Origin: CAVQRC01 sp963715045
GTDB lineage: Bacteria > Planctomycetota > Planctomycetia > Pirellulales > Lacipirellulaceae
DNA length: 64,000 nucleotides
Direction of reading: 5' to 3'
NCBI GenBank assembly: GCA_963715045.1
Contig: CAVQRC010000005.1
Span: 1-64,000, forward strand
The position numbers were made by a program, and so were the translations under genes. How positions within the stretch are numbered: position 1 is the first letter of the stretch; every line of letters starts with the position of its first letter. Positions 45,144 through 54,655 of this stretch are shown here, piece after piece. The notes beneath the pieces are model-generated. The model ran no database searches. It was not told where the DNA came from and worked only from the letters and a program-made list of their open reading frames with translations.

Positions 45144-46986
45144 ATGAAACGCACATTCTGCAACCCGAAAAAACTGTTGTCGCTGTTGCTCGGTGCCGCG
45201 TTACTGATGTGCACCAGCGACGTGCTGGGATTCGCCACCTTCACGGGCGATACCACGGTGAATCCATCCGGATTCTCTAATCTGATTGCCAATCCGAACG
45301 ATTTCTATTCGTGGGATGGCACCACGATTACGTACTCGTTCGGAGCGAGCTTTACGGCCAACACACTGCTTCGCGACCAGGTGCGGTTGGCGTTTCAGCA
45401 ATGGGACCAGGCGTTCACCACCCCCGATGGCAGCACGTATTCCTACGACCGCAACACGGGCTGGCAGCCATTTGGAGACATTCGCTCTCTGACGGTCCAC
45501 GAACTGGGACACGCCCTGGGACTACATCATCCGAACCAGGCCTCCGGAGTCAGCCGAAATTACACCCCCGGCACCGGTGGCACCCTGGTCACCGCAACCG
45601 ATCTGAACAATGAGGTGATGCGGAGCTTCATCCAGCCCGGCGAGTACAACCTGACGCTGAGCCATGACGAGTTGGATGCCTTTGATTACGTGTACGGCCG
45701 AAACCTCAATTTCACCGAGGTGGCCACCGGTGGTGACATCGTGATCGGAACCGGTGCTGTGGGAGGAGGAACCACGTGGGCCGTAGGTGGCGGTGGCGGC
45801 GTTTACCGGTCGAGCGATCACTCTGGGCGGTGTCCGGTTCACCAGCGGATTTGTCAACTTCAATACGGCGTCGAGCATCTCGATCGGAACCCGAACCTTG
45901 GGAATCAATTGGGATTACCAGAACACCTCGGGAGCCCCCACCTCGGCGTTCGAAGTACGCACTCGAGGGACCAACAATCGAAATCCCATCTACCATTACG
46001 ACGGCTTTGCGGCCAATCGCTTCAATAACTACCAGGCCAACGCGGTGGGAAGCAACTTTAAGGAAGACCTGCTGCATCGCTGGAGCAATCCCACGGGGGG
46101 CCCCTTTGCAGGGATCGTGCATGTCGGTCTGGAGCAGGACGTGTGGGACTGGACGGTCGCTTCGGCACAGGTGGTGAACCCGGACGGCACGAAAACCGCT
46201 GCCCCGTTGCTGTCGTTCCACGACTGGAGCCAGACCGTCAACGCCGTGCCCTCGACCTTCCCGGGCGGTGCCGATCCTCTCGTACCGAGCGACCCGCTTT
46301 CGGTGGAAGCCGGGGTCCAGAATTACTTCCCGCAGGAAGTGATCGGCCGTGGCTTCTTGATCATCAACAACGATGCGGTGCCGGCGACGATCAGCGAGCT
46401 GGCAGTCGCGAATGTGGTCGATCTGAAACTCGGTCTGGAAGATCTCAACAGGCGAACGATGGAACAACTTGCCGAGATGGGGCGGCTGGAATTCCTGCCG
46501 GAGTTTGAGCCCGTTACGGTCGACAATGCCGAGCGGATCGCCATCGTGCTGGACGGTGATCCGGGACAGTTCCCGGGTCGTGTGCTCAGGCTGGAGCGGC
46601 CCGATCTGCTCGAAGGACCCTTGTTTGTCTATGCCCGTACGAAGACGGAGCAGGCCGAAGTCGGTACGTATGGCCTGTTGGGGACACCGCTGATCGACGG
46701 TGTGATGGCAATTCTCTCGGCTGACTTCGACAAGGACGGTGATGTCGACGGCGTGGATTTCCTCATCTGGCAGCGAGCTTTTCCCACGCTCGACGGCACG
46801 GCGACGTCCAACATGGGCGACGCCACGGGTGACGGAAATGTCGACGGAGAGGATTTCCTCATCTGGCAAACCCAGTTTGGCAGCGGTCTGGGCGGTGACG
46901 GAGAACCGGCGGTGCCGGAGCCCACTGCCGCTGTCCTGATCATCCTCGCCGTGGCCGCGGTGCAGCTTGGCCGTCTGCAGCGATAG
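45144..46986 (+). CDS. Matrixin-like metalloprotease with dockerin-like repeats and PEP-CTERM tail (one frameshift)
   Basis: The ATG at 45144 follows AAAGAGAGG. The signal region is MKRTFCNPKKLLSLLLGAAL. Residues about 30-170 form a metzincin domain: DGTTITYSFGASF, VRLAFQQWDQAF and zinc-binding HELGHALGLHH. The downstream Met-turn is not obvious. Near 45,800, in a G/C-rich GGTGGCGG run, the frame changes and continues with AFTGRAITLGGVRFTSGFVN. A beta-rich mid-region, two dockerin-like loops (DFDKDGDVDGVDFLIWQ and DATGDGNVDGEDFLIWQ) and VPEPTAAVLIILAVAAVQLG follow. One extra base in the G-run would restore the frame. It is probably an exported zinc protease displayed on the cell; the substrate is unknown. 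Confidence 0.87.
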
Positions 46987-47407
46987 TCTCGTGAACCACC
47001 CGTTCCGTGAGCCGACCTCGTGTCGGCTCCACGGGAAAACAGGGAGGCGGTGGTTCCCAAACAGACCAAGGCAACTCCGCCGATAGTCATGGCCCTCACG
47101 AGTGCCGACTCGAATCTCTTGCGGCACGTAAGACAGGACTCAAGAACTACTCTCTCCGTATGCCCGTCGCTCCGTCAGGAAAATGGGGAGAGGGAACCGG
47201 GAGAGTGGAAGTAGTTCTTGAGTCGTTCCTAAGATCGCTCCTTGAACAACGACCATCCCCCGGCATAACGAATGACAAGTCGTCGAGGAACGGACTATAC
47301 TCGGGGCCAGGTTTGGGATGCGGCCAGGTCGATCCATGCATCGCTTGCCGACACGGGGTGCGGAGACAAATCCAACGAGGCGAAGGTCCACAGAAGGGAC
47401 TGGTACG
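46987..47407. other. Spacer with an 88-bp inverted-repeat unit
   Basis: No gene was seen. It contains the inverted repeat at 47137-47224 and the upstream region of the DegT-type gene. Confidence 0.4.
47137..47224. repeat. Inverted repeat with perfect 14-bp arms (MITE-like)
   Basis: GACTCAAGAACTAC at 47137-47150 is the exact reverse complement of GTAGTTCTTGAGTC at 47211-47224. The 60-base interior also folds partly (CTCTCTCC against GGGAGAG). No coding capacity. It lies between the matrixin-like and DegT-type genes. Confidence 0.75.
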
Positions 47408-48751
47408 GTGAAAGACAGCCCGAATCGACGAGGTTTCTTACGCACTGCGGCCGCGGGTTCGGCGCTGCTGGCCGGCTTGAAAACGAAGAAGGCGACCGCG
47501 GGCACGATTGACAAACCGGCCCTCCTGGGCGGGAAGGCAGTTCACACCGGCGGCTGGCCGAAATGGCCCACGTGGCGTCGCTCCTGGGAACCGCGAATCC
47601 TCGAGATTCTCCGGAGCGGACGCTGGTATCGCGGAAGTGGCGGCGGCAGTATTGCGGAATTCGAGACCGGCTACGCCGAATTGCTCGCCGCCAAACGGTG
47701 CCTTGCCACGGCCAGCGGAACCACCGCCTTGATCACCTCACTGCACGTGCTTGGCCTCGACGCGGGCGATGAGGTCATCGTATCACCGTACACGTTCGTC
47801 GCGACGTACAACGCGGTCTTGATCCATAAGGCCCTGCCAGTCTTCGCCGACACGGATCCAGCCACCTTGACGATGGATCCGGCCACGATCGAGAGCCAGA
47901 TCACCGATCGCACCAGACTCATCATGCCGGTGCACATCTTCGGCATGCCGTGTGACATGGATCCGATCAACGCCATTGCCAACAAGCACGAACTTGGCGT
48001 TGTCGAAGATGCCTGCCAGGCCTGGCTGGCAGAGTACAAGGAGAGGAAGTGCGGTACGCTCGGTGACCTGGGCTGCTTCAGTTTTCAAAACTCCAAGCAC
48101 ATCCCATCCGGCGAAGGCGGCGCGATCAGCAGCAATAACGAGGAACTCATGGATCGCTGCACGGCGTTCCACAACTGTGGCCGCGCAACAGGGACCTTTC
48201 AAGGCGAGGGCTGCTTTACTCGTGGCAGCAACTTCCGCATGCAGCACTACCAGGCCGCGATGCTTGTCCAGCAGTTTGAAAAACTTGTCGAAGAAACAGA
48301 GATCCGCCGACGTAACGCAGACCACCTGATCGCCGGACTCAAAGACATTCCGGGAGTTGAAACGGCGCGTTTGCCCGAGAACAGCCGAGCCGTCTGGCAC
48401 CTCTTTCCGCTGCGAGTCGACTCCGAAAAGCTCAATGGGCTCTCCCGTGATGGCTTCATACGCGCCCTTCGCGCCGAGGGAGTTCCCTGCAGCGGCGTCT
48501 ACCACGAGCAGTATTTCGACGGGCTCCTCGACGAGGCCATCCAATCGCGCGGCTTCAAGCGTCTCTTTCCGGCTCAACGCCTCAAGGAGTACCGTGAGAG
48601 CTTTGAAGCGCTCAAGGGCAACCGCCAGGTCTGCCGGACGACGGTCGGCCTGTCCCAGAACCTGCTGCTGGCAGACCGCAGCCAGGTCGACCATATTATC
48701 GCAGCGATCCAGAAAATCCACGCCCACAGTGCAGCCCTGGCGGCCACGTAG
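47408..48751 (+). CDS. Tat-exported DegT/DnrJ/EryC1-type PLP enzyme
   Basis: The frame starts at GTG 47408, after GGGACTGGTACG, and gives a Tat signal (RRGFLRTAAAGSALLAGLK); residues before it are not Tat-like. The rest is a full DegT-family fold: SGRWYRGSGGGSIAEFETGY, CLATASGTTALITSLHVLGL, GDEVIVSPYTFVATYNAVLI, VVEDACQAWLAEY and SFQNSKHIPSGEGGAI. The Lys in SKHIPSGEGG is the PLP-binding residue, and NFRMQHYQAAMLVQQ is family-typical. DegT enzymes normally act as sugar aminotransferases in the cytoplasm, so export is unusual though common in planctomycete secreted sets. The next two genes, an oxidoreductase and a Rid protein, are in the same orientation. Confidence 0.92.
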   Translation: MKDSPNRRGFLRTAAAGSALLAGLKTKKATAGTIDKPALLGGKAVHTGGWPKWPTWRRSWEPRILEILRSGRWYRGSGGGSIAEFETGYAELLAAKRCLATASGTTALITSLHVLGLDAGDEVIVSPYTFVATYNAVLIHKALPVFADTDPATLTMDPATIESQITDRTRLIMPVHIFGMPCDMDPINAIANKHELGVVEDACQAWLAEYKERKCGTLGDLGCFSFQNSKHIPSGEGGAISSNNEELMDRCTAFHNCGRATGTFQGEGCFTRGSNFRMQHYQAAMLVQQFEKLVEETEIRRRNADHLIAGLKDIPGVETARLPENSRAVWHLFPLRVDSEKLNGLSRDGFIRALRAEGVPCSGVYHEQYFDGLLDEAIQSRGFKRLFPAQRLKEYRESFEALKGNRQVCRTTVGLSQNLLLADRSQVDHIIAAIQKIHAHSAALAAT

Positions 48752-48900
48752 GCGTCAATGGTTGCACGAGGCCGCGCAGGGCAATGCCAGGGAGTGAAGA
48801 GTAGGCTGCGGACGATCGATGACATCGCACGCGCAACGCTGAGAAAACGCCTGTCGCGGCGGCTCTCGTTGAGCCACGCGAATTGATCGAAGGATTCTCC
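48752..48900. other. Short intergenic region
   Basis: 149 bases separating the DegT-type and oxidoreductase genes, ending in GAAGGATTCTCC just before the ATG. No terminator was seen, so the genes may be co-transcribed. Confidence 0.45.
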
Positions 48901-50343
48901 ATGTCACACAGAAAAACTGCCCGGCGAGACATCCTGCGACAAGTGGCAGGGGCAACGCTGGCTCTGCCCGCGTACCTCTCCTGCTCTGGTCGTTCCCGGG
49001 AAGTTCCGACGTCGACAGCAACCCCCAAGTCTACCTCGGCCCAGGAGAAGCTGGCCCGAAGTCCGAACGAACAAATCGGTGTGGGAATCATCGGCTGCGG
49101 CAGACGCAACGGGCAACTCGTCATCGGAAAAGGTGGCCAGGGGGCACCGCCTGCCCATACGCGAATTGTGGCCGTGGCCGATTACAACCTGAAACGCGCT
49201 CAGAGGTGGGGCAGGATCCACCGCACCAAGAAGATCTACCAGGACTACCGCGAGCTGCTGGACCAGAAAGAAGTGGATGTGGTGATTTACGCCACTCCGG
49301 AGCACCAGCACTGCCTGCCCTGCATCCATGCGTGTCAGGCGGGCAAGGACATTTACGGTGAGCAGCCTCTGAGCCACACGATCGCCGAGGGGCGGAAGAT
49401 GGTGGAAGCCGTTCGCAAGTACGACCGCGTTTTTCAGACCGGTGAGCAGCAGCGGTCTCACCCTGCGACACGCAAGGCGGTGGAACTGATCCGCAACGGA
49501 CGGATTGGCAGGATCCAGCAGATCATCGGCTACAACTATCCCAGCGCGTTCGAGTGCGACTTTCCCGCCAGGCCGATTCCCGAGTGGCTCGACTGGGACG
49601 CATGGTGTGGGCCGAACGAAGTCGTGCCCTACCACACCGATCTCTATGTGTCGCGTGCCCCTTATGAACCGGAACCGTCTTACTACTCGTATCCGGCGGA
49701 GCGATACGCGATCGGACCGGGGTGGATGTCATTTCGACCCTACTCCGGAGGCGAGTTGCCGAACTGGGGATGCCACGGACTGAGCATGGTCCACTGGGCC
49801 CTCGACATGGACGAGAGCGGCCCCGTCGAAATCTGGGTGGATCCTGCCGAGAAAATGGAGACCGTCACCTACCATACGCCTGAAACACCTGCCCGCGGCG
49901 ATGCGCTCTGTTCACAGACGTTCATTCACTACAGGTACGCCAACGGCGTCGTTCTGTCGCTGACCAGCCGGGACAAGAGATTGGGAGGAGGCGCGACGTT
50001 CATCGGGGACGAGGGCCGGATCACGATCTTCCGCGGAGGTTATGAGTGCGACCCGGTCGGGCTGGACGACGCGCCATTGCCGTCCGATGCCGATCGCGTC
50101 TACGAGAGCGACAACCATATGCAGAATTTCTTCGACTGCGTCGTCTCTCGTGAGGATCCCATCATGAAAGTCGAGGCCGGGCACAGCGTGGCCACCTTGT
50201 GCCACCTGGGTAACATCGCCCGCCGACTGGGACGCCGCCTGAAGTGGGATCCGGAGCAGGAGACGTTCCCCGGCGACGAGGAGGCCAACTCACACCTGGA
50301 TTTCGAAAGACGCAAAGGCTACGAACTGCCCAGTGAGGTCTAG
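48901..50343 (+). CDS. Tat-exported Gfo/Idh/MocA-family oxidoreductase
   Basis: 480 residues from ATG 48901 with GAAGGA in good spacing. The Tat-like leader is ARRDILRQVAGATLALPAY and includes a Cys (LSCSG). The Rossmann domain starts IGVGIIGCGRRNGQL and binds NAD(P). KEVDVVIYATPEHQH, ACQAGKDIYGEQPLSHTIAE (the E-x-P loop) and FQTGEQQRSHPATRKAVEL are family motifs. The C-terminal domain has GGELPNWGCHGLSMVHWALD, with the conserved His region. These enzymes oxidise or isomerise sugars and inositols; export of such proteins is common in Planctomycetes. It follows the DegT-type gene at 149 bases, which suggests a linked sugar-modifying step. Confidence 0.93.
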   Translation: MSHRKTARRDILRQVAGATLALPAYLSCSGRSREVPTSTATPKSTSAQEKLARSPNEQIGVGIIGCGRRNGQLVIGKGGQGAPPAHTRIVAVADYNLKRAQRWGRIHRTKKIYQDYRELLDQKEVDVVIYATPEHQHCLPCIHACQAGKDIYGEQPLSHTIAEGRKMVEAVRKYDRVFQTGEQQRSHPATRKAVELIRNGRIGRIQQIIGYNYPSAFECDFPARPIPEWLDWDAWCGPNEVVPYHTDLYVSRAPYEPEPSYYSYPAERYAIGPGWMSFRPYSGGELPNWGCHGLSMVHWALDMDESGPVEIWVDPAEKMETVTYHTPETPARGDALCSQTFIHYRYANGVVLSLTSRDKRLGGGATFIGDEGRITIFRGGYECDPVGLDDAPLPSDADRVYESDNHMQNFFDCVVSREDPIMKVEAGHSVATLCHLGNIARRLGRRLKWDPEQETFPGDEEANSHLDFERRKGYELPSEV

Positions 50344-50346
50344 AGC

Positions 50347-50424
50347 GTGTTTCAAGACCCGGTTTCGGGCCTCTCACAGGCGGGAAACAGCGTGCCGATA
50401 GACACAATTCGCAACGGCTTTTAG
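50347..50424 (+). repeat. Dispersed repeat family B, copy 2
   Basis: It reads TTTCAAGACCCGGTTTCGGG, then CCTCTCACAGGCGGGAAACA and ATTCGCAACGGCTTTTAG. It starts four bases after the oxidoreductase stop and aligns along its length with 17065-17140. It contains CCCGGTTTCGGG, a four-pair hairpin. Confidence 0.6.
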
Positions 50425-50441
50425 TATCGAATGGTCAGAGC

Positions 50442-51710
50442 ATGAGACACACCACGGGAACTCCTCACACGGCTGACCTGGCGATCGCTATTGAGCCTCG
50501 CGATCGCGTGTGGCGGTTCATCGGCCGTGGACTGCCCGGCCGAGGAAGCAGCAGAGTCCGCAGCCGCGGATCCGATATGTTCCTCTCGAGGACAGCCATC
50601 GACTCCCCTCCGGCCTGTTTTCAAGACAGCCGTGATCGTTGACAGGATGCCGCTTGTTCACACGCGTCAGCTGTTCCCGTTCGACTCCGCGGGAGAGTGC
50701 GAGGATTCCAGCGACAGACAGATTGAACAGGTCCTGGATAACCTCGAGATCGGTGCTGAAGGACTCCGACTCGGAGATGGCGAAGCTCATTCGAGTCAAT
50801 GTCTATGCACTCTCGACATCGATCGTCACGAGATTCCACCAGGAACTGAGCAAGCGTCTCGATGCGAACGTCCGCCCCGCAATCACTGCGGTACTGACAC
50901 CGTTGCCGCATCGTGGCGTCGTTGTCGCCGTCGATGCGGTCGCCGGGGCCGCGGACAGCGGCCCGAGAGTGGTACTCAAACGCTCCGCAGTCAGTTGCCG
51001 GCAACGACCACTCCGCCGATGCCGCCGTGTTGCCGGCTGGCGGTATCGCCTATCTCTCCGGCCATCCTGAGGGATTCGACCTGACCACGTTGCCGACGAC
51101 CAGATCGATGACGCGACTCATGAAGACTCTCGGCCAGCTCAAGCTCGGCCCCGAGCACGTGGTCCAGGTGAAAGTCTTTCTGAATCCAATCACCGCGGCC
51201 GAGGAAGTTCTCCGCGAAGTGCGGACCTTCTTTCCTGATCAACTCGCGCCGCCGGTCGTCTTCGTCGAGTGGCTGGCTCCGGTGCCGGTGGAAATCGAGA
51301 TGATTGCTCACTTGCCCCTTGCGGACGGCCTCGCGGAGCCCGTCGAGTACTTTGATCCCCCGGAGTTCCGCCCCAGCAACGTCTTCAGCAGAGTGGCCCT
51401 GATGCGGGCCGATCGCCAGATCTACATTGCTGGCCTGGTCGCGAAGCAACCCAGCCGCGGTCAACCCCAGGCAGACCTGCTGTTCGGGCAATTGAACGAT
51501 GCCCTCAAGAAGACCGGCAGCGACATGCGTCATCTCGTCAGAGCCACGTACTACGTGAGCGACGACGATGCCGCACGCTGGGTCGACAGAACACGCCCCG
51601 AGGTTTACGACCCCGTCCGCCCACCGGCAGCATCCAAAGTCATGGTTCACGGAGTCGGCCACGCCCAACGCACGATGACCATCGACATGATCGCTGTCGA
51701 GGCCAAGTAA
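50442..51710 (+). CDS. Exported triple Rid-domain (YjgF-like) protein (two or three frame breaks)
   Basis: The gene runs through three frames. The first, from about 50460 (possible TTG start at 50491), gives an export-like segment, LLTRLTWRSLLSLAIACGG. A shift near 50,770 leads to DSEMAKLIRVNVYALST, and one near 51,000 leads to the long frame ending at 51710. Joined, it contains three Rid domains. The first is VLDNLEIGAEGLRLG..RPAITAVLTPLPHRGV. The second is MTRLMKTLGQLKLGPEHVVQ..APVPVEIEMIAHL. The third is QIYIAGLVAKQPS..HLVRATYYVSDDDAA. The Arg needed by imine deaminases (P-x-R-S in RidA) appears to be Ile, Val and Ala respectively, so deaminase chemistry is doubtful. Exact start uncertain. 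Confidence 0.75.
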
Positions 51711-52313
51711 TTAGACCCGAAGGGAGCCGCTCAGCTCGCGTTCGCTCCTGGCTGGGACATGACGCGCCCCTGGCGAAGCCCTCGTTGTTCTACAGATCTC
51801 CGCGAGTTGAGCTACAGCGACCTCAGCCCGGCCGACGACGTCGCAGCCTGATTCGGTGGCCAAACCGGGCGCATCGAAGGAAAGCCACAGAGAAAGACGA
51901 GGGCACAGATAGAAATCGTCCACGGACCGCTGCTGCGATGCAATCCGGTCCCCGCCCGGTGCTCGGTGTCCTCGGCGACCTCTGTGGCTTCATCTCGACC
52001 TGTGGATCGCTGCGAAGAGCTGGTTCGGGGCGTCACTCGAAGCGTCGAGCAGCTCGCCGCCGCTGATCGCCACGCAGGTGGTTCTATCTTGCCATGATTG
52101 ACGCAGAGCGTGGCGACATCATTCGGCCGGGCGGCATTCGACCGTGGCGTGAAGCTGCGGCGCAACGACTGAATGACGATGCCCGACTGTGACGTCTCCA
52201 GCTCGAGGCCGAGCAAGTGTTGCGTCCGAAGAGTTGTCACTGGATTAAATTCGCGTCAGACTATCCGGCTGACCGCCTGACTGGCCCATCGACCCGACAA
52301 CAGGAGACGAACA
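51711..52313. other. Long spacer containing an inverted-repeat unit
   Basis: No gene was seen. The main feature is the inverted repeat at 51882-51990. The 3' part should carry the promoter of the TIGR03067-type gene, whose ATG is preceded by AGGAGACGAACA. Confidence 0.45.
51882..51990. repeat. Inverted repeat with perfect 11-bp arms
   Basis: AAGCCACAGAG at 51882-51892 is the exact reverse complement of CTCTGTGGCTT at 51980-51990. The inside also repeats the theme in short form (GAGGGCACAGA; GGTGTCCTCGG). Such CACAGAG/CTCTGTG units are typical of short intergenic elements. No coding capacity. Confidence 0.65.
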
Positions 52314-53228
52314 ATGAATCTTGCCTGTCTAGTGATTGCCGCAGCTGCTGCCACGGGACAAGTGGACGCCACGACTTCGGGGGAGAATCCGCTTCAAGAG
52401 GCTTCCTGGCTGATTGGCACGTGGGAGGCCCAATACGAACTTCCTGGCGGAATTCCCGAACTCGGCGACGGCGGCGAACCCGTCAAGGATAGAGTTACCT
52501 GGCGATGGGCGTTGAAACGGAAGGTCATTCTGTTCCGATCTCGCATGAAGATCGAAGGACAACCCGATTTTACGGGCCTCGAAGTGACCGGTGTCGATCC
52601 GACGTCGGGCGAAGTTACCTGTACGCTGTTCAATTCGACCGGCGGTCAGGGTCGGGGCGAATGGAGCCAAGAGGGTGAAACGCTGCTCCTGAACTGGACC
52701 GTCACGCAGCCGGACGCGACCGTCTTCAAAGGGGTGTCCTACATCCGGCAACAGAGCGCTGACACCTACGTCTGGGGAATGAAGAACGTCACCCGAGCAG
52801 GCGAGAAAATCGCTGACTGGGGACCCGTGACGTACAGGAAACGGCCCAGCGAGTCGGAGCCGCGTGGCCTGGATGTCGCCAGCTTGATCGGTGGCTGGAA
52901 GTACGTCTCCGGCATGAAGAATGGCGAGACTTTGGATGCGGAGCACTTCGCTGGTCAGACCGTCGACATCACCAAGGATACGTTTACGCTGATGAGCGGT
53001 GAAAAATTCGTAATGACGTACGAGATCGACAACTCCAGATCGCCGGCCGTGGTGAAGTTCACGATCACCGAGAGCCCGTTCGGAGCAGGTGCCACGTCGG
53101 CCGGCGTGATCGGGTTCAAAGAAGGCAAACTCCAGGTCTGTTACGCGCCCATGGGAGGCGACCCTCCCACGAAGTTCGAGGCACAGACCGGCAGCGGCCA
53201 CTTCATGTTTGTGCTCGAAAAACGCTAG
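52314..53228 (+). CDS. TIGR03067-type exported protein with N-terminal DUF-like beta domain
   Basis: 304 residues with AGGAGA upstream of ATG 52314. The N-terminus is a short signal peptide (MNLACLVIAAAAATGQVDA). Residues 25-180 are a lipocalin-like beta domain, EASWLIGTWEAQYELPGG..WGPVTYRKRP. Residues about 190-304 form a TIGR03067-type domain: LIGGWKYVSGMKNGETLDAE, TFTLMSGEKFVMTYEID, SPAVVKFTIT, LQVCYAPMGGDPPTKFEA and GSGHFMFVLEKR. This domain is almost exclusively planctomycete and of unknown function. The two halves share the small GTWE/GGWK beta-barrel opening, so the protein may be two related lipocalin-like units. It is probably located outside the cytoplasm. Confidence 0.87.
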   Translation: MNLACLVIAAAAATGQVDATTSGENPLQEASWLIGTWEAQYELPGGIPELGDGGEPVKDRVTWRWALKRKVILFRSRMKIEGQPDFTGLEVTGVDPTSGEVTCTLFNSTGGQGRGEWSQEGETLLLNWTVTQPDATVFKGVSYIRQQSADTYVWGMKNVTRAGEKIADWGPVTYRKRPSESEPRGLDVASLIGGWKYVSGMKNGETLDAEHFAGQTVDITKDTFTLMSGEKFVMTYEIDNSRSPAVVKFTITESPFGAGATSAGVIGFKEGKLQVCYAPMGGDPPTKFEAQTGSGHFMFVLEKR

Positions 53229-53739
53229 GGCCGGACGTCAACGCGGCCCGCGCGGGTGAGGCTCGCCGGCGAGATTGCGACCGCGATCCGTCGCCGTATG
53301 GAAACGCCGCCGCTCACGCCGCATCGGACAATTTGCTGCCGGACAACCCATTGCCGGGCGGCTGGCAGGGATTTTTTCGATCGCCGATTCTGGAGGAGCC
53401 GCAGCCCCGAAGGGGCAAAATCATTTAGCCGTGGGGCGAGCGGCGACGAGCCTCCGGCGAGTGGTCGCGTAGCCCACGGCTGGACGTTGCCGCTCGCTTC
53501 GGGGGCCGTTTTTGCTCGATTGACGCGGCAGTGGGGAAAAACAGATCGAGGTCTCACGTCAAAACCCGTTTACCGTGCCCCGCACAGCCCTCCCGCGTCG
53601 CGGAATCGACTTCGACGGCGTTGCGGCGCCGTCGATGCGCACCGCGCAGCCGAGCCGTCCTTCGGCAGAGCCAAAGCCTAGCGCTGGGCCCCCGAAAATG
53701 TGAGTTCTTGGCGGGCGTTTTGCGATTGCTGCGTCGATT
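53229..53739. other. Spacer rich in short palindromes
   Basis: No gene was seen. A relative of the 1.9-kb block lies at 53403-53481, next to element D copy 2. Confidence 0.45.
53403..53481. repeat. Short palindromic unit related to element D
   Basis: AGCCCCGAAGGGGC at 53403 is a palindrome. AGCCGTGGG (53427) and CCCACGGCT (53473) are inverted copies framing GACGAGCCTCCGGCGAG. The same layout appears at 1.9 kb and inside both copies of element D. Confidence 0.65.
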
Positions 53740-54420
53740 CAAACGGTTCCGCTTGATCGCATCATGGGTGCGTTTTGGACCGCAACCAGACCCCCGCGAG
53801 CCTGGGGGTCTGTTGATTGAACGAAGGTTTTCGGGCGTCGTTGCCTTGGTCGAGACGTCCCTCAGGGGCGACGATGCCTGGGGACGCTCGACAGGTCGCG
53901 CAGCGGCGCTGAGCACGCTGAGAAATCGCGGCGAGGCGAACAGCTGCGAAGCAGCGGCAGCAACTAGCCGTGGGCGCGCGTGACGAGCCTCTGGCGAGTT
54001 GAAGCGGAGCCCACGGTTGCCGCGCTCGCCTAGAACGCGCCCCCGGCCCGCGAACCATCGTCGGCCAGGCAGGCAACGACTCGTCGCGGAGGCTCCTTGG
54101 GGCAGGTGAAAGTGGTCGGCTTCGCCGACCGACTGATTCTCTCTCGTGATGCTGTTCCATCGTTCGCGAAGCGAACGATGCTGCTTCGACACGTGAATCC
54201 TCTGCCTCGGCCTGCGAAACGCGTGCCGCCGCCGGGGTTCGTACTACGCCGCAGACAACCGTGGGCTACGCGAAGCCTCGCCCGAGGCTCGTCATCGCTT
54301 GCCCACGGCTAAATGCTGCCGCTGCTTCGCAGCTGATCCACGCGCCGCGTATCCTCCGGGTGACTGGTTCGGCGGAAAAAAACCGGATAAAAACCCCCTA
54401 CCGATCTTCGGGGGCCCAGC
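53740..54420 (+). repeat. Element D, copy 2 (681 bp)
   Basis: It aligns along its whole length with 30419-31098, with scattered substitutions and few indels. It shares the left edge (AAACGGTT) and the right edge hairpin with A-run. Landmarks include GGCGAACAGCTGCGAAGCAG, GGTCGGCTTCGCCGACC and TTCGCGAAGCGAACGATGCT. The copy is 23 kb from copy 1, in the same orientation. As in copy 1, the right edge abuts the 3' end of a minus-strand surface-protein gene or remnant. Confidence 0.85.
54387..54414 (-). terminator. Intrinsic-terminator-like hairpin at the edge of element D
   Basis: On the minus strand CCCCCGAAGATCGGTAGGGG G is followed by TTTTTATCC. It is the counterpart of the terminator at 31066-31091 and lies just past the minus-strand PEP-CTERM remnant. 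Confidence 0.6.
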
Positions 54421-54655
54421 CGGGGGCTCCAGGTGACGGCAAGGGCGGCGGTCCACACCCAGGTCGCCGGTTCGGGCACGCTAAGCGGTGAGATCTGGGC
54501 GGCGCCTGCGGCGGTGTCGACGGTGAACTGTCTCTGCCAGATGAGGAACAGGTCGGCTGTTGTCGGGTACGTGGAGCACCTCTTCGCTGCCACGGCCGCC
54601 GCCGGTAGTCGCCGTTTCCGTAAATGTCCAGTTGGTGGTCGATTGGGCGTGGCAT
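54421..54655 (-). pseudogene. Remnant of a dockerin-like/PEP-CTERM gene
   Basis: The minus strand shows TNWTFTETATTGGGRGSEE near 54,600 in one frame. In another it shows a partial dockerin-like loop, ADLFLIWQRQFTVDTAAGAA, then SVPEPATWVWTAALAV and a short basic end (SPRLGPRRS). The beginning of the gene is missing; the plus strand here begins a TPR fragment. The remnant abuts element D. Confidence 0.6.

Noticed and set aside
45712..47127. 471-codon minus-strand frame opposite the matrixin-like gene
   Set aside because: The dockerin-like and PEP motifs are on the plus strand; the minus frame has no recognisable features.
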